Positions 54,592 through 63,872 of a stretch of 64,000 nucleotides of DNA are shown here, piece by piece. The stretch lies in assembly GCA_016793445.1 (NCBI GenBank), contig JAEUME010000002.1, positions 436,501 through 500,500 of the forward strand, written 5' to 3'. The notes under the pieces are model-generated. The model saw only the letters and a list, made by a program, of their open reading frames with translations. It did not search any database and was not told the DNA's origin. Position numbers and translations under genes: made by a program. Each line of letters starts with the position of its first letter. Position 1 is the first letter of the stretch. Source of the DNA: Hyphomicrobium sp. (GTDB taxonomy: Bacteria > Pseudomonadota > Alphaproteobacteria > Rhizobiales > Hyphomicrobiaceae).

Positions 54592-57135
54592 TCAGCGGCT
54601 CGTCAGACTGCGGAGCGCCTGCTCGCCCGGCGTCAGTGTTGCCGTGGTCTCCGCGGCAGTCCGCCGGGCCGCCGCGGTGGCGCTGAACTGCCGGTGGCCC
54701 GAAGCGCTCGCGACTGGCGCGGGCCGTGGCGTGAGCCGGCGCCTGGGCAGAAGATCCTGGCGCGGGTGGCTTTTGGCGTGGCCCGCCAGATCTTCCAGCA
54801 AGCCGTCAAGCAAGGGCGTCGCCACCTGGGATGCGTGCAGCCCGCGCGCCCAGGGTTGAGTAGGCGTGCCCGTGCCGACAAGGACGACATAGGAATAAGC
54901 CGCCCCGTTGGAGAACTGAATACCGCCCGATATCCACGTGTCGACAGTGGCGTCCGGGTCGGTCGAAACCTGCGTGCCTGTCTTCGCGAAATGCAACCTG
55001 AGATCGCCGCGCCGTGCCGCGCACCAGCGGCTGAGCGATTTCAGCGTCCCGTGAGATTGCCCGTCGGCCTGATAGCACAAGGGCGCTTCGAGCAGCGTCT
55101 TGATCAGGGGCGTCGCGCCGGGACGTATCAGCGAATTTGGAACGATGTCCGGCTGGCGCGTGGCTGCGATGCCGGCCCCGCCCTCGCCCTTGAAGGTATA
55201 GTCATAGGTTTGGATGAGGCCCGGCGCATGCACGCTTGAGGATCCACGCCCGATGAGGGCCGCGAGAATGACAGCCGACATGTGATGGACCCGGCGCGGG
55301 GAACCCGCGATCTGTCCAAGGACCGCTGCCGTCGAAGGCGGCGTCCCCCCTTCGGCCGCCGCCGGCGGCATGGTGAATCCGAAGCCGTCGATCAGCTTGC
55401 GAAAGCGCGGCTGCCCTACGAGGGCTGCGCGATTGACAAGCGGCGCATTGAGCGAGCAGGCGAAGGTCACGATGGCCCGCCGTCCCCGCCGTTCATGGCC
55501 ATGCTTATCACAGGTCTCCAAGCCGCGGTCGGGAGCTTCGGTATCGAGATAGAGGCTGTCGGCCGTATCCTTGCCCTGGTTGGCGATGGCGATGGCGGCG
55601 ATCATTTTTCCCGTCGAGGCGATCATGCGGCCATCTTGAGCGGAATCGTAAAGGCCCGTTTCAGCGACACGGGCAGCCTGCGAGCCGTAGTAGGGCGCGG
55701 TCTGGCCGCTCTCGTAGTAGCGCACGATGTGGCCGTCGGCGTCTGCCGCCACGGCCACGACGTCGGGCACCTGCTTGCCATCGCCGGCCTTCTTGGGATC
55801 GAGCGTGAAGGCGGGGTCCAGACGGCTGCCCCACTTGGCGTCGATCTCCGCAAGCCTCGCATCGGTCGCCTGTCGAAAGGCAAGATTCTCCACGACATCG
55901 AACGTCGTGGTGACGCCGCGGACGTAGTCGCGCCATGTATAGCCGTAAAGCTGCTTCATCTCCTCGCGGATGCCGAAACGGCTGGTGTCCAGCAGCACGT
56001 TGGCGCGTGTGACCGGGTTGGCCTCGGCACGCTTTGCCAGGGCGGGAGCGTACGTCTGCAACGCCTCCTGCAGCTTGGGCTTCACTTTAGGATCGGGCGG
56101 GCCGCCCCCAAGCGCCATCAATTCGAAGACGACGCTCGTCTTGACGGTTTCGTCCTTTATGAGTTTCTCCGCGCATGTGCGGGCACGCACTTCGGTGATG
56201 TAGCGCCAGCGGTCGAGCCGGACCTCGTTGAGGCGCTCGCTGCCTTCCAGCAGGATAATAGGTCGATTGACGGCGGAAGCCAGGACGAACTGTTCGGCTA
56301 TGGAAAGATCTTTGGCTTCCTTGCCGAACACGATGCGGCTGGTCACCTCGACGCCGTGAAGCGGCTGGCCGCCGGTGCGCTGGGCCAGCCAGATGTGGTT
56401 GGCGGCCCATTGCTTCAGCCGCGTATCGTCGCTGCCGCGCGTCAGCTCGTGATAGATGACGGGTGCAAGCCACCACTCGCTGAATTTGCGGCGTAGTTTC
56501 GTGAAGCCGCCTTCGGAGGTGCTGGGCGGGGTCTTGTAAATGACGCGCGCGAACTGCATGGGCAGCGTCGAGCCGCCGACACCCAGGCTAGGCCTGCGTT
56601 GCGCAATCGTGCGCGTGATGGAAGAAAAGGGGATCTTGAGAACGCCCAGAAGGTCGATGCCAAAGGGGTTCAGCGGCCCGCCGAGGTAACGGTCCTCGTG
56701 GAACAGCAGGCACTGCCAATAGTGGTCAGGCACGACCTTGACGGGAATCGACTTGTGGTCGGGATTGGCGACGTAATCGCCAAGTTCGATGGCGCTGTCG
56801 GTATAGTTGACGTCGCGCTGGCTATCGAGGCGGGCGTCGAACGTGCCCACGAAGCTTCCCTTAGGGTCGTATACGGCGGTGGCGAGCCAGCGCTCGGCGT
56901 CGTAGCCAAGCTTGTCGCGCATGGTCACGCCACCCGCCAAGCCCCGCAGCGGCGCCACGACATAGACCAGGACCAGCGCAAAGACCACGTAGGCGACGCA
57001 GGCGGTCAGCACGTGGCGCAATGGCCCGAGTTTGGGATTGAAGGCGACGGCCTGGCCGAATAGGCGCATGACGCGCCAGGGTGCGCGCACGAGGGCGTCG
57101 GCGATGGCGGTCAGCAGCCTGAGAAGAGGGAGCAT
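54592..57135 (-). CDS. Divergent class A penicillin-binding protein (GT51/transpeptidase)
   Basis: This 847-aa protein has an N-terminal membrane anchor (about 42-66). The glycosyltransferase domain is divergent: FHEDRYLGGPLNPFGID in place of the usual EDRxFxxHxGxD, and VGGSTLPMQFARVI in place of GGSTLTQQ. The transpeptidase keeps an SxxK in IASTGKMIAA, an SxN in ACSLNAPLV and KTGT in FAKTGTQVST. All catalytic positions of the penicillin-binding fold are present, so it may be active on peptidoglycan. The Pro/Ala/Arg-rich C-terminus is low complexity. It is paired with the 906-aa membrane protein gene. Confidence 0.82.
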   Translation of the reverse strand: MLPLLRLLTAIADALVRAPWRVMRLFGQAVAFNPKLGPLRHVLTACVAYVVFALVLVYVVAPLRGLAGGVTMRDKLGYDAERWLATAVYDPKGSFVGTFDARLDSQRDVNYTDSAIELGDYVANPDHKSIPVKVVPDHYWQCLLFHEDRYLGGPLNPFGIDLLGVLKIPFSSITRTIAQRRPSLGVGGSTLPMQFARVIYKTPPSTSEGGFTKLRRKFSEWWLAPVIYHELTRGSDDTRLKQWAANHIWLAQRTGGQPLHGVEVTSRIVFGKEAKDLSIAEQFVLASAVNRPIILLEGSERLNEVRLDRWRYITEVRARTCAEKLIKDETVKTSVVFELMALGGGPPDPKVKPKLQEALQTYAPALAKRAEANPVTRANVLLDTSRFGIREEMKQLYGYTWRDYVRGVTTTFDVVENLAFRQATDARLAEIDAKWGSRLDPAFTLDPKKAGDGKQVPDVVAVAADADGHIVRYYESGQTAPYYGSQAARVAETGLYDSAQDGRMIASTGKMIAAIAIANQGKDTADSLYLDTEAPDRGLETCDKHGHERRGRRAIVTFACSLNAPLVNRAALVGQPRFRKLIDGFGFTMPPAAAEGGTPPSTAAVLGQIAGSPRRVHHMSAVILAALIGRGSSSVHAPGLIQTYDYTFKGEGGAGIAATRQPDIVPNSLIRPGATPLIKTLLEAPLCYQADGQSHGTLKSLSRWCAARRGDLRLHFAKTGTQVSTDPDATVDTWISGGIQFSNGAAYSYVVLVGTGTPTQPWARGLHASQVATPLLDGLLEDLAGHAKSHPRQDLLPRRRLTPRPAPVASASGHRQFSATAAARRTAAETTATLTPGEQALRSLTSR

Positions 57136-58135
57136 ACGGCGCCTGGAATTTGCACTGCCGCCAAAACCCGCTTTGGCGGCAGCACATCACGGGTAGCGCG
57201 CTTTTGTGGCGCCATTGACACCACGACGGGGCGTCATTGCGGCTGTAGTTGCATGAGAACCGGGCCGCGCGAGATCGCCACCATGCCGCTCTATCGGGTG
57301 TGCGAGCCTGCTGGGTCTCAGGCGGATCTCAAGCATCGAAGCTCAAAGTGAGCGCGCACGCCGCCAACGCACGCCGGGAGAGCGACGCGTGAGACCACGC
57401 GGCGCGTGCTAGCGTTAGCTGGGTTAGCGTGGGTTTCGAACAAAATCGCAAGAACACGCGGGCAGCTGCGTCACCAAACCGGCAGGCCATGCCGCCAGAA
57501 GCTGCCATCGCACGTCAGAGCGCCCGACGTATCGATCAAAGCAAAGCGGACCATCACAGGTTGTTCAGGAGAACAAACAACCCGATGCCAATCGCCGGAC
57601 CCATGAGGGTCGCACAAACAATACCCACGAATGACTTTGCAGCCATCACACATTACCCCGCAGTACACTTCAGAAGGCGATCCCTAAGACCGCCTGCGAA
57701 CCTAATTGCCCTCGTTCCCGTTACCTCCCTCTAAGACCTCCGCACGAAGCCATTCAAGGGAAGGTTGAGACAGCCCCACCGTCTCAACAAAGGTAATCCT
57801 ACACCTTCATTTATGGGGTTGACAGCGGATTCACTGGTGGTTCGGGCTCTTCTGTGCACAGAGCAAAGGCGCGCGCGTGAAGACGAAGCAACGGCAGTGC
57901 GCGCAAAACGAGACAACTTTAAAATTGTTTTAAAAACAGATTGTTAGTTGCCATTTTTGAACCTTGAGCGAATGTTGATGCATCGTCCTGCCCGCAGCGC
58001 AAAACACAATGGTTCGGGAATTTTGAAACATGAATTGATCAAAGTCGGATTCCGGATGCGACATGCAATTCAACACGTTCCGGGGCAACCTTAATGCTTT
58101 CGAACTCCTCCAGAGCTCAAAAATGGGTGCGTGGA
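57136..58135. other. Unusually long, AT-rich intergenic region
   Basis: This is about 1 kb between the divergent PBP gene and the double-ATPase gene, with higher AT content (57.6-58.1 kb) than the coding regions. It holds an inverted repeat GTTGAGAC (57764-57771)/GTCTCAAC (57781-57788) and possibly a small membrane peptide gene at 57554-57646. Apart from that I see no convincing gene. The region may contain the ATPase operon 3' end, the PBP promoter, or a remnant. Confidence 0.5.
57554..57646 (-). CDS. Possible 30-residue membrane peptide
   Basis: This 30-codon frame starts at ATG 57644-57646 and reads MAAKSFVGIVC followed by a mainly hydrophobic stretch with GPAIGIGLFVLLNNL at the end. The composition (one Lys near the N-terminus, then a single helix of about 20 hydrophobic residues) is that of a small inner-membrane protein. 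A GGGG site lies 10 bases upstream. No family is recognised. It lies in the 1 kb intergenic region upstream of the divergent PBP. Confidence 0.4.
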   Translation of the reverse strand: MAAKSFVGIVCATLMGPAIGIGLFVLLNNL

Positions 58136-61100
58136 TTAGCGCAGATCGAAGAGCCTGAGCTGACGCTCATCTTGCCCGCGTGTCTCTGAGGCCAGTTGCT
58201 CGATACGGTCGAAGGGCACCTGTTCGGCGCCGATCAGCGAGCGGTTCGCCTTCATGGCGCGCACCAGGCCTTCCTGGACGAGGTGGAACTCACCGACCGT
58301 CTGGCCTGGAAGCGCACTTGCGGGGTCGAGGCCCGATTCCGACTGGAAGGCGGCCTTGAGTTTGCGCAGAGCCGTGTCCTCACGCACGCGGCCGATGAAC
58401 CAGCTCGTGATCTGGTCGCGACTCTTGTAGTCGAGGTCGCCCGGCGACTGGGTGGCGAGCATCATGCCAAGTCCCGCCGAGCGGGCGCGCTTCAGCAGGC
58501 TCTGCAATGGCTCGGCGGTGGCCGGCTTCGAATTGGCCGGGATGTAAAGGTCGGCCTCGTCGAACATGACGACGGCCTGAAGTTCGTCGTTGGGATTGCG
58601 CTGGCAGAAGCGCAGCGCTTCCGACAGGAACTGTGAAACCCAAAACAGGATGTTCTCGTTGTCGCCGAGAAAGCCTGTGTAGATGACCGACAGGCGCGTA
58701 CGGTTGGGGCGCGCGAACTTGCCCAGACCCAGCAGGCTCTCCATGCGCAGCGGTTCGCCGCCACCTTCAAACAGCGCAGAGTTTCGCAGCCGCAGCGAGT
58801 CGAGCTGGGCCACGAGATCACGGCGCAGCTTGCCCGAGGGGTCCATGCGCTGGGTCTGATCGGTCAGCTCTGGATGCTCGTCCTCCAGCAGGTGAATGAG
58901 GTCGGCGAGCGACACTTCCTGGGTGGACAGCGCGCCCAGGATGCGCAGGGCAACCGCCAGCACGCCGGACTGTTTCTGATGGGTGGCGGAATTCTTCAGA
59001 TGCAGCATCTCGCCCAACGCCGCGGCCGACAGATTGGCAAGCAACTGCTGCTCGTGATCGGGCAGTTCGTTGATGCCGTTGGGCAGCAGCGTGATCGAGA
59101 TCGGGCGCCCTGAAGCACGGCCCGGCGTGTAGACGGCCACGTCGATGGCGTCCGCCAGTTTCTCGCGGTTAGCCTTGCGCTCGGCGCTGTCGTTGAGGTC
59201 GGCGCGCCAGACGTCCGGATTGGCATAGCTCGCAAGGTCGCCCTTGCGGTCTATGAGAACGGCAGGGATCCCGCGCAGCAAAAGCTGCTCGATGATGGAC
59301 AATGCAAGGGTCGTCTTGCCGGAGCCCGAACCGCCCAGGAACGCCGCATGCCGTTTCAGAACGCTCTTGTTAAGTGTCACAGGGCGTGCGCGCGGGCCTG
59401 TTTCGCGGCCAGATATGATGCTGGAGCCATAGGTGCCGTTCTCGTCCAGGATCACCGACAACGGCAGATCGTCGTCGTTCGCCGGCCGGCCACGCTCATG
59501 CCCCGTGCCGCCCTCCCCAGGCAGCGCGGGTGGCTGCATATCGCCCAAGCCATCGAGGGCACCTTGGGGATCCTCCATCTCTTTCTGAACGAGGCGCGGC
59601 ACCGGCCGGCCCAGCAGATCGAGGCGCAGAAGCTTGATGATGGAAATGATGCTGGCCAGAGGCTTCGCGCCCTCAAGCCATTGCGCCAAGCCTGGGTCGC
59701 CGCGATGGTGGGCTGCGAATTCGCATATCGTGATCATCTGCTCCCATTCGGGGATGGGCACAAGATATGGCCGGCCCCCGCCATCGCGGAATTTGCGTAG
59801 CGCCTGCGCCGTCTGGTTCTTGGAGTTGGGAGGATAATCGGAGGCGCGCAGCATGAAGCAGGGCTTGCCCTGCATCGAGACCAGCACCTTGTCGAGCTGC
59901 TTTTTCAAGCCGCCGCCCTGGGTGGGACGATTGCAGATAAAGACGCGCGCGTCGCTCGCAAACCCCGTTCGGTGGCGTACGGTCATGTCGAATGCGGGCA
60001 GATCCTCACCGAGTTCGAGACGCTTCACCGTAACCTCTATGGCCTTACCCCATTCCTCGCGTGCCAGCAGAAGCGCTGCGCCGAGCACGTCAACGAGATC
60101 CTGATCGTTGGCCGGTATCTCGGCTTCGCTCTCGTTCGCGAAGCGCTCCCACATTTCACGGAACTGGATCGTCGACAGGGCGGCAGACGCGTCCTCGTCA
60201 CCCCCGAAGCCAGAAACCTGCCCCAAGGCTTGTGCCAAAGTCGAAACGAAGGCTGGCTTATCGTCGAACTCCGCCTCGGGACCCTCTGAGGTCAAACCCG
60301 TAATCTCCCGTACGCGCGTTTGCGCGTGTTCCAGCAGGCGGCGGGTGGAAAGTCCGGCGAACTCTTCAAAGAACTGCGGGCCGAAAAAGGCCGATGCGTC
60401 AGGGAAGCTCAAGCCCGCGCCATAGGTTTCCGCCTGATGGGCGAGACGCTTGCCGATGATGAGGCGCGCCTCTTGCGGCGTGCGGCCCTCGCGCAGCAGT
60501 ACGGGGCCGGATTTCTCGATGCGGTCGATATACGACTGCGCCACCACGCTGCGCACCTGGCCGTAGAAGTCTTCCAGGCACGAGATGACGATGATCGAAT
60601 TTGTCAGGCGGTTGGCGATCTGGATGACGTCACGCAGCGCGCGCTGGAAGCGTTCTTCCGCGTTTTCGAAGAAGCGCAGGTCTTCCACCTGATCGATGCA
60701 GAAGACGAGGGCGGCGCGTTCCACCGTCCACACAAGGGCGCCGAGCGCGGAGATGATTTCAAACGCGCGATCCTCGCCCGAGTTGGGGTCAAGTGCGCAG
60801 ACGGCCTCATGCGCGATGGGGGTGAGCTGGCGGCCGTTCAGGTACTGGCGCACGCGCTGGTCGATGCGGGGATCGTGGCGCTGCAGATAGAGCAGCGCGC
60901 GAACGATGTTGATGTCCATCTCGCGCGTCTGGAAGCGCTCGCTGGCCACGATGTCATCGGAAAGCCGCATGATGAGGCGGGCAAGCTGTGCGTCGTCGAG
61001 CTGCGCGTCGCGCAGCTCTTCCAAGTCAGCCGCCGAGATGACACCGGAGTCCAGAACCATCTTGTTGGTGAGCCGCGTCAGTGCGCTTTCACCGAAGCGG

Positions 61101-61501
61101 TCCGGATCGTAGGGTTTCTCCAGGGAATGGACGAGACGGCGCAGAAAGAAGTCGGCGTAGTTCGAAACGTCCGGCGTCATCTGCGCATAGCCGAAGTAGG
61201 CGCGGCCCTGACGATGGCTGTCGGTGCGCAACGCGCGGATCAAGTGCGTCTTGCCGGAGCCCGACTGGCCATGGAACAGCAGGATGCGGTCTTGCACGAA
61301 GTAGCCGCGACCGCCCGTGATGGTCGTCAGTAAGTCATTGTATTTGCTGCGTGCCTTGGCGTGGATCTCAGGCACATCGACCGGGTCGGCTCGCCACAGA
61401 TCGTCCTCCCAAGTGATCGAGTGCTCAAACGCCTCGCTCAGCTTGTCGGGCGAGAGCGAAGGCACAAGAACCGGCTTTTTGAGCGAGCCTTCGGCGGCCA
61501 T
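58136..61501 (-). CDS. Double-ATPase protein: N-terminal AAA and C-terminal HerA/FtsK-like
   Basis: This 1121-aa protein has two P-loop domains. The first, near residues 65-450, has Walker A GQSGSGKTH (Lys about 84) and Walker B ALVFCIDQVEDL. It looks like an ORC/STAND-type AAA ATPase. The second, near 690-1100, has GGSGSGKTTLALSIIEQLL (about 722-740), VVMFDEADLYI (about 980) and ATQSPGDLDYKSRDQI, matching the HerA/DUF87 (FtsK-HerA) superfamily of DNA-pumping ATPases. A middle region links them. It starts 28 bp after the winged-helix gene and is probably co-transcribed. The ATG at 61499-61501 follows AGG; a TTG two codons earlier is less likely. Confidence 0.82.
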   Translation of the reverse strand: MAAEGSLKKPVLVPSLSPDKLSEAFEHSITWEDDLWRADPVDVPEIHAKARSKYNDLLTTITGGRGYFVQDRILLFHGQSGSGKTHLIRALRTDSHRQGRAYFGYAQMTPDVSNYADFFLRRLVHSLEKPYDPDRFGESALTRLTNKMVLDSGVISAADLEELRDAQLDDAQLARLIMRLSDDIVASERFQTREMDINIVRALLYLQRHDPRIDQRVRQYLNGRQLTPIAHEAVCALDPNSGEDRAFEIISALGALVWTVERAALVFCIDQVEDLRFFENAEERFQRALRDVIQIANRLTNSIIVISCLEDFYGQVRSVVAQSYIDRIEKSGPVLLREGRTPQEARLIIGKRLAHQAETYGAGLSFPDASAFFGPQFFEEFAGLSTRRLLEHAQTRVREITGLTSEGPEAEFDDKPAFVSTLAQALGQVSGFGGDEDASAALSTIQFREMWERFANESEAEIPANDQDLVDVLGAALLLAREEWGKAIEVTVKRLELGEDLPAFDMTVRHRTGFASDARVFICNRPTQGGGLKKQLDKVLVSMQGKPCFMLRASDYPPNSKNQTAQALRKFRDGGGRPYLVPIPEWEQMITICEFAAHHRGDPGLAQWLEGAKPLASIISIIKLLRLDLLGRPVPRLVQKEMEDPQGALDGLGDMQPPALPGEGGTGHERGRPANDDDLPLSVILDENGTYGSSIISGRETGPRARPVTLNKSVLKRHAAFLGGSGSGKTTLALSIIEQLLLRGIPAVLIDRKGDLASYANPDVWRADLNDSAERKANREKLADAIDVAVYTPGRASGRPISITLLPNGINELPDHEQQLLANLSAAALGEMLHLKNSATHQKQSGVLAVALRILGALSTQEVSLADLIHLLEDEHPELTDQTQRMDPSGKLRRDLVAQLDSLRLRNSALFEGGGEPLRMESLLGLGKFARPNRTRLSVIYTGFLGDNENILFWVSQFLSEALRFCQRNPNDELQAVVMFDEADLYIPANSKPATAEPLQSLLKRARSAGLGMMLATQSPGDLDYKSRDQITSWFIGRVREDTALRKLKAAFQSESGLDPASALPGQTVGEFHLVQEGLVRAMKANRSLIGAEQVPFDRIEQLASETRGQDERQLRLFDLR

Positions 61502-61528
61502 TTCCAACCTGACAGAATCCAGAAATCT

Positions 61529-62680
61529 TCAGTCTTCGACGCGCACGAAGTGCCAAACGGTATTCTTGTAGAGGATTTTGGAGTCCTCCAGCTCCTTGAG
61601 AGCGCTCTTGTCCTTGAGGTCGGCGGTCGCCAGCACCAGCTGCCCTGTGCGATGTGCTTCGGCCAGCATGCTTTTGAATACGATCTCACTAAGGTCCCAC
61701 TCGCGGCGGGCCAAACGAATCGCCTGCCATACTTGAGAAATAAACGCCTTCCGGTTGCCTGGCCAGCCCTGAGAGACAGGCCGTGCCGCATCCAACACAG
61801 CACTAGTGAATTCGGCCATGTCAGGGGGCGTGTGTTTGACAGGAGACTCGGCGAGCGGTGTCGCGTCGTTGGCCGCTTTGGGTTCCTTGCCCGGTCCACG
61901 CGGCAAGGCGGTGGCTGCCTCGGTGTTGGAATTGATCTCCGGGTCCTGCGCGTCGAGGGGAGGCGAGGTCAGTTGCCTCAGCAGGGCGAGCCGCAGCGCC
62001 TCCAGATCCTCGCCCGTAGCGCCGGCCACGTCCGCCGCGAGCGCACCAAAGAGCTTTCCGTCCGATGCGAACTCGCGCGGTTTCTTGAAGAGCTGGCCGG
62101 CAAGCAGCCGCGCGGTTTTGCCTGGCAGGCCCGAACCCTTCGACAGGCCGGTCTTGATCTTGTTGCCGAAGGCGCGCTCAAGGGCGATGACGGCCAGTTC
62201 AGCGCGCAGGTCGTTATGCGAAAGCACGCGGCTCGTCGGCAAACGGAAGTGCCGTTGCAACACGAGCGCGGCAAGGCCGTCGGCACGATCGAGTGCCTTG
62301 GCGATCGCTGCGCTCTCGCCGCTGATCCCAAGTGCGAGGGCGACCAGCGGCCCGTTACGGACCTCAAGCCATGTCGCATCGCCGACCCGATCCGAGCCCA
62401 CGCTCGCTTGCGCCATGCGAAGACCAGCAGGGGTAATCGCGAGACGTCCCTTGGTCTCCGACAACAGATTCTGGGCAGTGTGTTGGCCGATGGCGAGTTC
62501 CGCCATGCGCCGGAAGGCCGTGCCAGGCACCTTGGGCGCGACCAGCGCCGACAAATCCTTCTGCAGTTGCGCACGCGTCGCCCCGCCCGTCGCCACTCTG
62601 AGCAGAACGAGATCTGCAATGGCAAGGCGCGGGCCTTCGCGTGTTGCCCCGCGCACGGATTTGCTATGAGCGACCGCCAT
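61529..62680 (-). CDS. Winged-helix protein partner of the double-ATPase
   Basis: This 383-aa protein is of no named family. Residues about 18-90 read as a winged helix (LAIADLVLLRVATGGATRAQ with recognition helix and the wing GRLAITPAGLRMA). The middle (100-240) is helical. The linker is rich in Pro, Thr and Ala, and a conserved-looking C-terminal domain (about 300-383) has FISQVWQAIRLARREWDLSE and a final SKILYKNTVWHFVRVED. Strong GAGGTG site before ATG 62678-62680. It lies 27 bp upstream of the ATPase start, so the two form an operon. A role in DNA binding or ATPase loading is a guess. Confidence 0.75.
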   Translation of the reverse strand: MAVAHSKSVRGATREGPRLAIADLVLLRVATGGATRAQLQKDLSALVAPKVPGTAFRRMAELAIGQHTAQNLLSETKGRLAITPAGLRMAQASVGSDRVGDATWLEVRNGPLVALALGISGESAAIAKALDRADGLAALVLQRHFRLPTSRVLSHNDLRAELAVIALERAFGNKIKTGLSKGSGLPGKTARLLAGQLFKKPREFASDGKLFGALAADVAGATGEDLEALRLALLRQLTSPPLDAQDPEINSNTEAATALPRGPGKEPKAANDATPLAESPVKHTPPDMAEFTSAVLDAARPVSQGWPGNRKAFISQVWQAIRLARREWDLSEIVFKSMLAEAHRTGQLVLATADLKDKSALKELEDSKILYKNTVWHFVRVED

Positions 62681-63086
62681 AACCGCACCTCGCGAAATTG
62701 CGAATCATAACCCGCGGGCAGTCTGTGGGATCACCGCCGCGCTTCCAAGCGGTTGCCCGTACTTGGCCGTGGAAGAGAATTTGCGCGTGCTTGAGCGTCA
62801 AGTCTGGCTTTCGCCGTCTCTTGGCCAAAATAGCGACACCATTTTATGGCGCTTATTCAGACGCTTGAACGGGCTTCGTGGAGGGGAGCGACGGGACGCG
62901 GGATCTGGTTCAGGCGGGCACATTCGAGGGATTCGCACACACGATGAGCGCGGCAGTGAGCGCAAACGTTTCCGGACCACTGGGCCGACGACGCGAAGCG
63001 CACACGTTTGTTAGCGTTAACGTGCGGTTAAGGGATTTGCGTCAATGATCGCTCGTTCCGCACATTGTGTGCCGGGAGTAGCAGTA
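62681..63086. other. Intergenic region between winged-helix operon and CAP lipoprotein gene
   Basis: About 406 bp between two divergent starts. Short frames here lack similarity and ribosome sites. I see no RNA gene. Promoters for both sides should lie here but no clear boxes were found. Confidence 0.35.
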
Positions 63087-63743
63087 ATGTATCGCGTCGC
63101 ACTCTGCGCCGGGCTGAGCGCCGTACTGGCGGCTTGCAGTCTAGGCTCATCCTCCATTTCATCCGGTTTTGCCGAGAGTACGCCGCCCGCGGCGACGGCT
63201 TCTGTGAGCAAACCGCACAGCGCGGCGCTGGGCGGCGAGCCCGGTGCGGCGCGCAATATCCAGCTTGCCAAGCTCGACGACAAGGCGCCTCCGGGCACCT
63301 ACGAGCGCGCCGAGCCCGGAATTCTGTCTGACCGGGACTATTCTCACACCCGTCTCAGTTCCGAGATGGCGCGCGACGTCATCAATGCGTACCGCAAGGA
63401 ACATGGCCTAAAGCCGTTGAAGCTCAATGCCGAGCTGACGGAAGCGGCCAAGAACCACTCGCGGGATCTCGCCAAATGGGACCGCATTTCGCACTATGGC
63501 TCCGATGGCTCAAATCCGTGGGATCGCGTCAAGCGGACGGGCTACAAGGCACGCCTTGCCGCCGAGAACGTCGGGACCGGGCAGATCGACTTCAATGAGG
63601 TGATGAAGGGCTGGAAGGAAAGCCCGGGTCACAACAAGAATCTGCTGTTGCCCGACGCCGAGCAGATGGGCATTGCGCTCGTCCAGGACCCCAAGACCGA
63701 ATTCAAGTCGTTCTGGACGCTCGTTCTGGGCTCCTCGATGTAA
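63087..63743 (+). CDS. CAP/SCP-domain lipoprotein
   Basis: This 218-aa predicted lipoprotein has a lipobox VLAAC with lipidated Cys17, a Pro/Ala/Ser linker to about 75, and a CAP (cysteine-rich secretory/PR-1-like) domain at about 93-218. Putative CAP cavity residues are His in RISHYGSDG, Glu in LAAENVGTG and His in SPGHNKNLL. Bacterial CAP proteins are envelope proteins; a few bind lipids or act as hydrolases, but most are uncharacterised. ATG at 63087 follows GGGAG; an ATG 14 codons earlier is less likely. Confidence 0.88.
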   Translation: MYRVALCAGLSAVLAACSLGSSSISSGFAESTPPAATASVSKPHSAALGGEPGAARNIQLAKLDDKAPPGTYERAEPGILSDRDYSHTRLSSEMARDVINAYRKEHGLKPLKLNAELTEAAKNHSRDLAKWDRISHYGSDGSNPWDRVKRTGYKARLAAENVGTGQIDFNEVMKGWKESPGHNKNLLLPDAEQMGIALVQDPKTEFKSFWTLVLGSSM

Positions 63744-63872
63744 CCTGCAAGACCGCTCTTATGCGCGCCAGCCCTGCCGATAGGCAGCGCAAAGCGGCCT
63801 CCTGCGAGCGTTCGCCAATCTTAACCTGAGCGCGCCGGCGGAGACTGGCAAAAAGCGGACAAAGCGGTCCGG

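Noticed and set aside
57471..57668. 65-codon Cys-rich minus-strand frame in the intergenic region
   Set aside because: It starts with no ribosome site and lies out of frame with the better 30-residue hydrophobic peptide; the Cys pattern is not a known motif.
60320..62710. Plus-strand open frames of 337 and 449 codons opposite the double-ATPase and winged-helix genes
   Set aside because: They mirror the codon positions of genes with clear P-loops and ribosome sites; no domains seen in the antisense products.
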